DNA from: Methanoregula sp. | Lineage (GTDB): Archaea > Halobacteriota > Methanomicrobia > Methanomicrobiales > Methanospirillaceae | Assembly (NCBI GenBank): GCA_003136075.1 | Contig: PNBP01000054.1 | Coordinates: forward strand, 9,112 to 16,458 | Length of the DNA: 7,347 nucleotides | Direction of reading: 5' to 3' | Part shown: piece after piece, positions 1 to 5,283 of the stretch | Layout of the letters: each line of letters starts with the position of its first letter | How positions within the stretch are numbered: the stretch's first letter is position 1 | The notes under the pieces: generated by a model | What the model was told of the DNA's origin: nothing | The model's input: the letters and a program-made list of their open reading frames with translations, nothing else | The model's database searches: none | Program-made: the position numbers and the translations under genes

Positions 1-147
1 GCGATGCAGATGTACACGCAGCTTGCAAAACTTTCCGCTGATACCGAACAGAAACTGCTGTTTTCCCAACTTGCAACCATGGAAAGAGGGCACAAGGCCC
101 GTCTGGAAGACCTCTATACTGAGATGGCCTTCCCCGAATCCTGGTAA
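1..147 (+). CDS. Ferritin-like / rubrerythrin-family protein, C-terminal fragment
   Basis: Open reading frame running in from the left edge and ending at TAA 145-147; 48 residues are visible. They form amphipathic helix sequence with the pattern FSQLATMERGHKARLEDLY, then a terminal FPESW. The E-x-x-H element (Glu-Arg-Gly-His) inside a helix is the type of di-iron ligand pair seen in the last helix of rubrerythrin and other ferritin-like proteins, and 'ME.GH...LE..Y' is typical of that family's C-terminus. By family knowledge such proteins handle peroxide or iron in anaerobes. No rubredoxin domain follows, so this is either a ferritin-like protein without one or a type with the domain at the N-terminus. 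The start and first helices are outside the window. A 13-base T-run follows the stop directly. Confidence 0.75.
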   Translation, partial: AMQMYTQLAKLSADTEQKLLFSQLATMERGHKARLEDLYTEMAFPESW

Positions 148-160
148 TTTTTTTTTTTTT
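148..160 (+). terminator. Oligo-T terminator after the ferritin-like gene
   Basis: Thirteen consecutive T residues directly follow the stop codon, fitting the oligo-T termination signals of archaeal RNA polymerase. A small hairpin (GATGC 161-165, GCATC 171-175) and a second six-T run (186-191) lie just downstream and may act as back-up. Confidence 0.7.
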
Positions 161-289
161 GATGCTCTGTGCATCCAGCACGCTATTTTTTCCTTTAAAT
201 GAAAGTGGTTCTTCTTCTTAGAAAATTGCTTTCTTCATTTGGGTATCCAGCAAATATCAAAGACCCCCCTCACTAATCGCAGAGAGAAT

Positions 290-850
290 TTACCCGGCTA
301 CATGCACCACAAGGATACGGATGCCAATCAGAATGAGGATCGGACCACCAGCGATCTCTGTTTTTGAACCGAGAATCTTTTCCAGCCGTTCACCCAGCAT
401 CACACCGCAAAACGACAGGATAAATGTTACGATTCCAATGATCAGAGAGGGGATAACTATTGCCGTGTTAAGTACCCCAAAAGAGACCCCGACAGCCAGA
501 GCATCGATGCTTGTTGCAACCGAGAGTATCAGGACGGGAAGAAAACGGATGACCTCAATGGGTACTTTGTCTGCATTATCAGCAAATCCCTCCCATATCA
601 TCTTGACCCCGATAAAAAGGAGGAGCAGGAATGCAATCCAATGATTGTAAGCAGATATCATGCTAATAAATGATGATCCCGCAAACCAGCCAAGTATCGT
701 CATTCCGGCCTGAAAGATTCCAAAACTTGCGGCGATAATGACCGCTGCAGAGAGCAGCCGGGTCTTTGTAGTTGTTCCAACAGCAAGCGATACCGCCAGA
801 CAATCCATCGAAAGGCCGATACCGATGAGAACGGGAGTCCAGTAATCCAT
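290..850 (-). CDS. mntP: MntP-family manganese efflux pump (DUF204)
   Basis: A 186-residue, very hydrophobic protein, the usual length for MntP, which exports Mn(II) across the cytoplasmic membrane. It shows the internal two-fold repeat of the family: GLSMDCLAVS near residues 12-21 and ATSIDALAVG near 112-121. Asp16 and Asp116 are the membrane-embedded acidic residues known to matter in the E. coli protein. About six membrane helices can be drawn (roughly 5-25, 35-57, 69-88, 102-122, 130-152, 168-185). The start is ATG 848-850; no strong Shine-Dalgarno site is visible. A TATA-like ATAAAAAG on the - strand (893-900) would give a short leader. The gene lies 100 bases downstream of the aldo/keto reductase on the same strand, so read-through is also possible. 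I saw no yybP-ykoY manganese riboswitch in the short upstream region. In a strict anaerobe, control of manganese fits with the neighbouring oxidative-damage genes. Confidence 0.92.
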   Translation of the reverse strand: MDYWTPVLIGIGLSMDCLAVSLAVGTTTKTRLLSAAVIIAASFGIFQAGMTILGWFAGSSFISMISAYNHWIAFLLLLFIGVKMIWEGFADNADKVPIEVIRFLPVLILSVATSIDALAVGVSFGVLNTAIVIPSLIIGIVTFILSFCGVMLGERLEKILGSKTEIAGGPILILIGIRILVVHVAG

Positions 851-892
851 GAATGCCGGTAAAATGGGTTTTTCTTCCAGATAAGATCACGG

Positions 893-900
893 CTTTTTAT
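893..900 (-). promoter_or_regulatory. Possible TATA box for mntP
   Basis: On the - strand the sequence reads ATAAAAAG, about 43 bases before the mntP ATG. That would place transcription start near 870 and give a leader of about 20 bases. It is a weak match to the archaeal consensus and no clear BRE is seen, so this is tentative. Confidence 0.3.
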
Positions 901-950
901 GAAATAGTGATGATCAACCGGAGATCACAGAATCTTTAGTATTCTTCACA

Positions 951-2078
951 TTAGTGCCCGAACAGCCGCACAACATCTTTCAAGCGGTTACGAATCTCGA
1001 TCTTTTGGGGGCAGAGGCTTTCGCAGACACCGCATTCCTGGCAGGCGGATGCATCACCATAGCTGCCGATGAACATGTCATAGTTGAATTTCGCAGCGGC
1101 GGTGTCATGATATATTGAAGCATCATTGAGTGCGGAGAAACATTCCGGGATCTTGATACCCCCCGGACATGGCATGCAATACCGGCACTGGGTGCAGGGC
1201 ACTTTCATTCTCTCACGATAGACAGATTTAACCGTATCATAAATGGCAAGTTCGTCAGCAGTAAGTGATTCCGGTTTTCCGTCGTTGGCATACTTAAGGT
1301 TATCCCTGACCTGTGCCATCGTGCTCATACCGGACAGGACGACATGTATTTCCGGTTTGTTCCAGAGCCACCGCAATCCCCATTCTGCCGGCGTCCGGCA
1401 GATGCCGGTGGATGACCAGGTTTTTTGAATGTCGCCGGTTTCGCGGGCAAGAAGCCCACCCCGGAGTGGTTCCATAATGACGATTCCAAGACCTTTTTCT
1501 GCAGCATAAGAAAGCCCTTGTGTTCCTGCCTGGAACTCTTCATCCATGAAATTGTACTGGATCTGGCAGAATGTCCAGTCATACGCGTCAACAATTTCTT
1601 TAAAGATCCTGAATTCATCGTGGAACGAGAAACCTGCGTACCTGATCCTGCCATCAGCGATTGCCTGATCAAGAAATTCGGTGACATGCAATTCCTCTGC
1701 CTGAGTCCATGTCCTGCTCATCAGCCCATGAAGGAGATATAAATCAATATGATCGGTGTTGAGGCGTTTGAGCTGCTCGTTAAGCAGCCGGTCCATATCC
1801 TCACGCGTTTCCACGTTAAAGACCGGAAGTTTTGTCGCAAGATTGACTTTTTCCCGGTACCCGTCTGCAAGTGCCCGCCCAAGAAACGGTTCGCTCTCGC
1901 CATTATGGTACACATACGCAGTGTCGATGTAGTTCACGCCCCGATCGATGGCGTAGCGTATCATCGCCGTGGCTTTTGGCTCGTCAATATGGCAATCCGG
2001 GGTCTGCGGCAGCCGCATACATCCAAACCCGAGAATCGAGAGTTTTTCTCCGGTCTTGTTCATCTTCCGGTACAGCAT
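951..2078 (-). CDS. Aldo/keto reductase with C-terminal 2[4Fe-4S] ferredoxin domain
   Basis: A 375-residue NAD(P)H-type oxidoreductase counted from MLYRKMN. The aldo/keto reductase barrel covers about residues 1-285 and keeps the catalytic tetrad: Asp52 and Tyr57 (in IDTAYVY), Lys83 (in LATKLP) and His117 (in DLYLLH). The C-terminus is a ferredoxin-like module with two cysteine clusters: Cys295, 298, 301 and 304 (CTQCRYCMPCP), and Cys346, 349, 352 and 356 (CxxCxxCxxxCP). This fusion is a known family in anaerobic bacteria and methanogens; the substrate is not known, and electron exchange with ferredoxin is inferred. Start choice: GGTGAT on the - strand pairs with the 16S 3' end and sits five bases before ATG 2076-2078. 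The upstream GTG (2087) and ATG (2084) overlap that ribosome site and are less likely. It lies 49 bases downstream of msrB on the same strand, probably as an operon. Confidence 0.9.
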   Translation of the reverse strand: MLYRKMNKTGEKLSILGFGCMRLPQTPDCHIDEPKATAMIRYAIDRGVNYIDTAYVYHNGESEPFLGRALADGYREKVNLATKLPVFNVETREDMDRLLNEQLKRLNTDHIDLYLLHGLMSRTWTQAEELHVTEFLDQAIADGRIRYAGFSFHDEFRIFKEIVDAYDWTFCQIQYNFMDEEFQAGTQGLSYAAEKGLGIVIMEPLRGGLLARETGDIQKTWSSTGICRTPAEWGLRWLWNKPEIHVVLSGMSTMAQVRDNLKYANDGKPESLTADELAIYDTVKSVYRERMKVPCTQCRYCMPCPGGIKIPECFSALNDASIYHDTAAAKFNYDMFIGSYGDASACQECGVCESLCPQKIEIRNRLKDVVRLFGH

Positions 2079-2127
2079 GGTCATCACCGTTATGGTACTG
2101 TGGGTTCAGAGTGCTCTTGAAGCCTGC

Positions 2128-2595
2128 TTATTGCTTTTCAAATACAAGCGCCGCAGAGTTCATACAGTAGCGTTTTCCGGATGGTAATGGGCCATCGTCA
2201 AATACATGCCCGAGATGTGCCCCGCACCGGGCACACCGGATTTCTGTCCGTCTCATACCATTTGATGTATCGGTCACGAACCGGACATTAAGCGGTGAAA
2301 CGGGAGCAAAAAAACTGGGCCACCCGGTACCGGAATCAAATTTTGTTTCCGATAAAAACAGATCGGTGCCGCAGCAGGCACACCGGTAGATACCATGAGC
2401 CTTGCAGTCATGATATTTCCCGGTGAACGCATATTCCGTGCCCTGCTTCCGGGCCACTTCAAACTGTTCGGATGTGAGCAGTGCCCGCCATTCATCATCG
2501 GTTTTTTCTACCGGTGCCAGATCTTCAACGGTTTTACTATCCGCATGATATATCAGGATTTTTTCCGGCAGCCGGCTGGTATTTTTTTTGTCCAT
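2128..2595 (-). CDS. msrB: Peptide-methionine (R)-S-oxide reductase MsrB
   Basis: A 155-residue protein that reduces methionine-R-sulfoxide in oxidised proteins. The full MsrB signature is present. The zinc-binding pairs are Cys72/Cys75 (RCACCG) and Cys121/Cys124 (CARCGAHLGH). SGTGWPSF lies at 88-95, HVFDDGP at 130-136, and RYCMNSAAL at 142-150 contains the catalytic Cys144. Cys64, in YHDCKAHG just before the first zinc pair, is a candidate resolving cysteine for thioredoxin-dependent turnover (inference). About 45 N-terminal residues precede the core, ordinary for the family. The start is ATG 2593-2595, supported by GGTGAT on the - strand at 2601-2606, five bases upstream. The gene is divergent from the hgc operon; the two share the interval 2596-2727. 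It likely heads a transcript that continues into the aldo/keto reductase. Confidence 0.95.
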   Translation of the reverse strand: MDKKNTSRLPEKILIYHADSKTVEDLAPVEKTDDEWRALLTSEQFEVARKQGTEYAFTGKYHDCKAHGIYRCACCGTDLFLSETKFDSGTGWPSFFAPVSPLNVRFVTDTSNGMRRTEIRCARCGAHLGHVFDDGPLPSGKRYCMNSAALVFEKQ

Positions 2596-2600
2596 GATAG

Positions 2601-2606
2601 ATCACC
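2601..2606 (-). promoter_or_regulatory. Ribosome binding site of msrB
   Basis: GGTGAT on the - strand is complementary to the ATCACC near the 3' end of archaeal 16S rRNA. It lies five bases before the ATG and fixes that start. The same GGTGAT form precedes the aldo/keto reductase start. Confidence 0.7.
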
Positions 2607-2677
2607 AATAACTGACATGGTGAGGTTGTGAATAATAGAAGTATTCATCGCGGTCGAGATAATTTAGATTTTTCTGA

Positions 2678-2690
2678 TTTTTCTGAAAAA
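2678..2690. promoter_or_regulatory. Palindrome abutting the hgc operon TATA box (candidate operator)
   Basis: TTTTTCTGAAAAA is a perfect 6+1+6 inverted repeat that ends at the base before the TATA box. Its left half is also the second copy of a tandem nine-base repeat, TTTTTCTGA, starting at 2669. The position overlaps where TFB would contact the BRE, so a bound protein could block or alter initiation. The AbrB-like protein encoded just downstream is the obvious candidate ligand, but this is inference. AT-rich dyads also occur by chance near promoters. Confidence 0.4.
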
Positions 2691-2698
2691 TATAAATA
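2691..2698 (+). promoter_or_regulatory. TATA box of the hgc operon
   Basis: TATAAATA preceded by purine-rich GAAAAA (BRE-like) is a close match to the archaeal promoter consensus. Transcription would begin about 25 bases downstream, near 2718-2723. This leaves a very short leader before ATG 2728 and rules out the ATG at 2698, which lies inside the promoter. Confidence 0.75.
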
Positions 2699-2727
2699 TG
2701 TGGAAAAATAAACATTCCTTTGTTAGC

Positions 2728-3006
2728 ATGACAAAGAAGAAAGATGAATCAGGTGCATGCATGTCCTGCAGTCCGTCAGATGGATGCAAAGTGGAAGCAG
2801 TTCTTACCGTGGATGAGCGGGGACAGATGGTACTGCCAAAAGATGTACGGGAAAAGGCGGGAATCCGCCCGGGAGACAAACTGGCCCTGATCGGCTGGGA
2901 GAGAGAAGGCAGCATCTGCTGTCTGGCGCTCATGAAGGTGGAGAACCTGAGCGGCATGGTCAAGGGTGTACTTGAACCTCTCATGAATGATGCCAAAAGG
3001 TCATGA
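2728..3006 (+). CDS. AbrB/SpoVT-type swapped-hairpin protein, HgcAB-associated
   Basis: A 92-residue protein, first gene of the hgc operon. Residues 23-70 match the AbrB/MazE/SpoVT swapped-hairpin fold: EAVLTVDERGQMVLPKDVREKAGI, then RPGDKLALIG. Such domains normally dimerise and bind DNA. Ahead of it is a short tail with Cys11, Cys14 and Cys20 (CMSC....GC), and a vicinal pair Cys64-Cys65 sits in the last strand. These thiols are unusual for a plain AbrB regulator and could bind a metal such as Hg(II), or sense redox state (inference). I recall small AbrB-like proteins next to hgcAB carrying the label HgcC in databases, but cannot verify that here. The start at 2728 is chosen because an in-frame ATG at 2698 lies within the TATA box. 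There is no Shine-Dalgarno site, fitting a short-leader or leaderless mRNA. The stop (TGA 3004-3006) overlaps the hgcA ribosome site, implying coupled translation. An antitoxin role is unlikely, as no toxin gene follows. Confidence 0.85.
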   Translation: MTKKKDESGACMSCSPSDGCKVEAVLTVDERGQMVLPKDVREKAGIRPGDKLALIGWEREGSICCLALMKVENLSGMVKGVLEPLMNDAKRS

Positions 3007-3012
3007 GGAGGA
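3006..3012 (+). promoter_or_regulatory. Ribosome binding site deciding the hgcA start
   Basis: AGGAGGA, five bases before ATG 3018, is a near-perfect Shine-Dalgarno site. It selects this start over the ATG at 3003, which overlaps the preceding stop codon and has only a weak AGG upstream. The site overlaps the last base of the preceding stop codon, so terminating ribosomes could reinitiate on hgcA. Confidence 0.75.
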
Positions 3013-3017
3013 TATCG

Positions 3018-4079
3018 ATGGACGCACCATGTTCTGCGGCATACTCATGCGGAGGTGCTGCCGAAAACCATACCGACACCGGTACCGCATCTGAACCATC
3101 TGATACGGTTATCCACACGACAGATAACACCATTACGTTTGCCAATCGGCTAGACCATTTCCTCGCCCGGTGGGGAGTGAACAGGATGGGTCACAGGGTA
3201 CAGCCTGGCCTGTACCGGATAGGGAACCCTGACCCGGAATCCATGGTCTTTGCCTCAGCGAACTACACCCTGAGTTTTAATGCGCTCCGATCGGCCTTGG
3301 CAAATGTGGATGCGTATATCCTTGTCCTTGACACAAAAGGCATCAATGTGTGGTGCGCTGCGGGAAAAGGCACGTTTGGCACCGAGGAACTCATTTACCG
3401 TATTCAAGCAACAGGTCTTGCCTCCCTTGTCAGCCACCGCCGCATCATCGTTCCCCAGCTGGGAGCCCCTGGCATTACCTGGCCGGAAGTTCTGCGCCGA
3501 TCAGGATTTAAAGTTGAGTTTGGCCCCGTCCGGGCTGCTGATCTGCCGGCGTATCTCAAAACCCACACGGCAACGCCAGATATGCGAAGAGTTTTCTTCC
3601 CCCTTCGGGACCGCATCGTCCTTATCCCGGTAGAACTCGTGCAGGTACTTCCCTATGCCACCATTGCATCACTTGCCCTTGGATTCCTGCTCAACTGGAT
3701 AATCGCAGCACAACTCCTGACAGCAGTTCTCGCAGGCACAGTTCTCTTTCCGGCCCTGCTACCCTATATCCCGACAAAGGATTTCAGCACAAAAGGGTTC
3801 CTGCTGGGATTTCTGGTCATGGTGCCATTCATCCTCATGAATACGACTACGGGAACAAGTCCGCTGGTTCAGGCTGGCACAGCAATTGCAGGGCTGCTCG
3901 TCTTCCCGCCGGTCACCGCGTTTCTGGCACTCAATTTTACCGGTGCAACGACGTTTACCTCACGAACCGGCGTGCGAAAGGAGATCTATGCATATGTAAG
4001 GGTAATGGCAGCCATGCTCGTCACCGGTATTGTTCTTGCCATTATTCTCTGGGCGGTTCGTGCAGGAGGGATGAACTGA
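3018..4079 (+). CDS. hgcA: HgcA, mercury-methylating corrinoid protein
   Basis: A 353-residue membrane-anchored corrinoid methyltransferase that by family knowledge transfers a methyl group from its cobalt centre to Hg(II). Residues about 45-190 form the corrinoid-binding domain related to the large subunit of the corrinoid iron-sulfur protein. It contains NVWCAAGKGTFGT at 110-122, the HgcA hallmark cap-helix motif, in which Cys113 is the expected lower axial cobalt ligand. From about residue 200 there are five hydrophobic segments (about 200-225, 226-250, 260-275, 286-307 and 326-347), and the conserved NFTGATTFTS lies after the fourth. This membrane domain and the Cys motif separate HgcA from acetyl-CoA pathway CdhD/AcsC proteins. 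The N-terminus has an extra stretch of about 20 residues relative to the well-known Desulfovibrio protein (Cys93 there, from memory), with Cys5 and Cys11 (CSAAYSCGG). The start is set by AGGAGGA at 3006-3012. The stop overlaps the hgcB start (TGATG). The methyl donor in a methanogen is not settled. Confidence 0.96.
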   Translation: MDAPCSAAYSCGGAAENHTDTGTASEPSDTVIHTTDNTITFANRLDHFLARWGVNRMGHRVQPGLYRIGNPDPESMVFASANYTLSFNALRSALANVDAYILVLDTKGINVWCAAGKGTFGTEELIYRIQATGLASLVSHRRIIVPQLGAPGITWPEVLRRSGFKVEFGPVRAADLPAYLKTHTATPDMRRVFFPLRDRIVLIPVELVQVLPYATIASLALGFLLNWIIAAQLLTAVLAGTVLFPALLPYIPTKDFSTKGFLLGFLVMVPFILMNTTTGTSPLVQAGTAIAGLLVFPPVTAFLALNFTGATTFTSRTGVRKEIYAYVRVMAAMLVTGIVLAIILWAVRAGGMN

Positions 4080-4396
4080 TGTTTAACTCCTACACAGAAA
4101 CAACGCTTGCGTATAATCCAACGATCTGCATCAATTGCGGGATATGCAGCAACGTCTGTCCCCACGGGGTCTTCGTACCGGGAGAACATGCTGCAGTGCT
4201 TGTAGCTCCTGCTTCCTGTATGGAATGCGGAGCCTGCATGCGAAACTGCCCCGTTCAAGCGATTGTGGTAGAGAGCGGTGTCGGGTGCGCAGAAGCGATG
4301 ATCCGGGCTGCGATCACCGGCAGCAAAAACGAAACGTGTGGTTGTAGTGGAGAAGACGATTCCTTATCCTGTTGTTGTGGGGGATCAAAGGTTTAA
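4079..4396 (+). CDS. hgcB: HgcB, 2[4Fe-4S] ferredoxin partner of HgcA
   Basis: A 105-residue ferredoxin that by family knowledge donates low-potential electrons to return HgcA's corrinoid to Co(I) and may deliver Hg(II). There are two classic cluster motifs: Cys17, 20, 23 and 27 (CINCGICSNVCP), and Cys47, 50, 53 and 57 (CMECGACMRNCP, including the HgcB hallmark CMECGAC). Cys70 (GVGCAEAM) corresponds to the extra conserved cysteine known to be needed in HgcB (Cys73 in Desulfovibrio, from memory). The C-terminal tail carries Cys87, Cys89 and a triplet Cys98-100, in place of the usual vicinal pair. It is a flexible, acidic, thiol-rich arm suited to soft-metal binding. The ATG overlaps the hgcA stop, and AGGAGGG at 4064-4070 provides a strong ribosome site eight bases upstream. 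This is the last gene of the operon. Confidence 0.95.
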   Translation: MFNSYTETTLAYNPTICINCGICSNVCPHGVFVPGEHAAVLVAPASCMECGACMRNCPVQAIVVESGVGCAEAMIRAAITGSKNETCGCSGEDDSLSCCCGGSKV

Positions 4397-4431
4397 TTCC
4401 ACCATCACGGGCCTGAGACTTAATTAATAAT

Positions 4432-4471
4432 CCGGTGAAAGGAACGGAAAATTTCCCTTTTTCTCCACCGG
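4432..4471. terminator. Inverted repeat between convergent hgcB and UPF0316 genes
   Basis: An outer stem CCGGTG (4432-4437) / CACCGG (4466-4471) encloses an inner GGAAA-A-TTTCC palindrome (4446-4456). Pyrimidine/T-rich sequence occupies the 3' arm (4454-4464). It lies in the gap between convergent genes, where a bidirectional terminator or RNA 3'-end stabiliser is expected. Archaeal termination depends mainly on T-runs, so the hairpin role is uncertain. Confidence 0.45.
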
Positions 4472-4529
4472 TCATATGTCAGAGAACGGGGTAAACAAAA
4501 AAATCGGTGATGTGATATACAAGGTATCC

Positions 4530-4536
4530 AAAAAAA
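4530..4536 (-). terminator. Oligo-T terminator of the UPF0316 gene
   Basis: On the - strand the stop codon at 4538-4540 is followed, after one base, by a run of seven T. A GATGTGA/TCACATC inverted repeat (4509-4515 / 4538-4544) surrounds it. This fits an archaeal oligo-T termination site. Confidence 0.5.
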
Positions 4537-4537
4537 T

Positions 4538-5113
4538 TCACATCCCGAAAAAATTGAGAATTCGGCTCTTTGGATCCTTGTAAAAGATACGTGCCCCCTC
4601 TTTGGTTGTGCGGACGTCCTCGGTGGTGTATAACACATCCGGATAATCATGGGATATTATTCCCAGCAACCGGGATAGTTCTGTCCGGGGGACAATCATG
4701 AAAATAATATTGACTGGATTTGAGAAACTCCCGGTCCCTTCCATCCGTGTCATGCCATACCCAAGAGTAGAAAGCTTTGTCATCAGCGGCTGGGGATTAA
4801 GCGGGGTAATGAGCCTGACGATGACGTTCCCGATAGAGATCATATTCTCGATATGCATACCAAGCACCGTTCCGATCCCATAGCCGGCGAGGTACATAAC
4901 GATATTCCAGTAATCCCCTAGGTTTGTCAGGACCAGCCCGGTGGAGAGCAGCCAGATACCGGTTTTGACAATCCCGACATACGCGGCCAGATCCCCGTGC
5001 CCCTTGCTGATATAGATGGTTCGCACCGTTTCAAGACTTGCCTCAATAATCCGGGCGACAAAAATGAGCAGGGGAACAAAAAATACCCCAAGAAGTTCCG
5101 ATCCTATATACAA
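4538..5113 (-). CDS. UPF0316 membrane protein (DUF5698 + DUF2179)
   Basis: A 191-residue protein of unknown function. The N-terminal half has three hydrophobic helices (about 8-28, 46-66 and 72-92) with the family-type pattern ARIIEASLETVRTIYISKG and, in the third, YLAGYGIGTVLGMHIE. That resembles UPF0316 proteins such as Bacillus YebE. The soluble C-terminal half (about 105-185) resembles DUF2179, a small alpha/beta domain also found at the end of YitT proteins; it runs from LSTLGYGMTRMEG through IIFMIVPRTELSRLL to DVRTTKEGARIF. The start is TTG 5111-5113: the codon immediately upstream in frame is a stop (TGA), and no ATG or GTG occurs in the first 40 or so codons before the conserved helix. 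No good Shine-Dalgarno site is seen. It is convergent with hgcB and divergent from the next gene. Function and ligand are unknown. Confidence 0.85.
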   Translation of the reverse strand: MYIGSELLGVFFVPLLIFVARIIEASLETVRTIYISKGHGDLAAYVGIVKTGIWLLSTGLVLTNLGDYWNIVMYLAGYGIGTVLGMHIENMISIGNVIVRLITPLNPQPLMTKLSTLGYGMTRMEGTGSFSNPVNIIFMIVPRTELSRLLGIISHDYPDVLYTTEDVRTTKEGARIFYKDPKSRILNFFGM

Positions 5114-5283
5114 TCACACTCGTTAGAAAGAAGTATCACACCCGGAGTCTTGAATAGTTTGCGGAGTATACTTTCCGAAAAGGTATGATTTGCTTCGTTA
5201 CATGAAAACCGGGCGAATAGGTGCAGGGTTTAGGTATGACGATTGTTTCTTGTATCACCGGGGCGATCTGATATGGAACATCT
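5114..5283. other. Divergent intergenic region with small dyad
   Basis: This 170-base gap must hold the promoters of the UPF0316 gene (-) and the DUF5591 gene (+). A dyad CGGA-GTATAC-TT-TCCG lies at 5162-5177. Its AGTATACT core could be a TATA-like element for the - strand gene, giving a leader of about 30 bases. GGTATGA occurs twice (around 5180 and 5234) in the same orientation. No open reading frame or RNA gene is recognised. Confidence 0.35.

Noticed and set aside
851..950. yybP-ykoY manganese riboswitch before mntP
   Set aside because: The upstream interval is only 100 bases, lacks a recognisable paired structure of that class, and a TATA-like box would leave a leader of about 20 bases.
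1749..2120. + strand frames of 99-123 residues over the aldo/keto reductase
   Set aside because: They lie opposite catalytic-motif-bearing sequence of the reductase and show no domain or ribosome site.
2698..2727. Upstream in-frame ATG at 2698 as the start of the AbrB-like gene
   Set aside because: This ATG shares its first base with the TATA box, so it would lie upstream of the transcription start; ATG 2728 fits the promoter spacing.
2728..3006. Antitoxin of a toxin-antitoxin pair (MazE-like)
   Set aside because: The AbrB fold would allow it, but no toxin follows; the next genes are hgcA and hgcB with coupled translation.
3003..3017. ATG 3003 as the hgcA start
   Set aside because: It overlaps the preceding stop and has only a weak AGG upstream, while AGGAGGA at 3006-3012 is ideally spaced for ATG 3018.
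3018..4079. Acetyl-CoA pathway corrinoid protein (CdhD/AcsC) instead of HgcA
   Set aside because: The NVWCAAGK cysteine motif, the five-helix C-terminal domain and the adjacent HgcB-type ferredoxin are all HgcA features; no other acetyl-CoA pathway gene is nearby.
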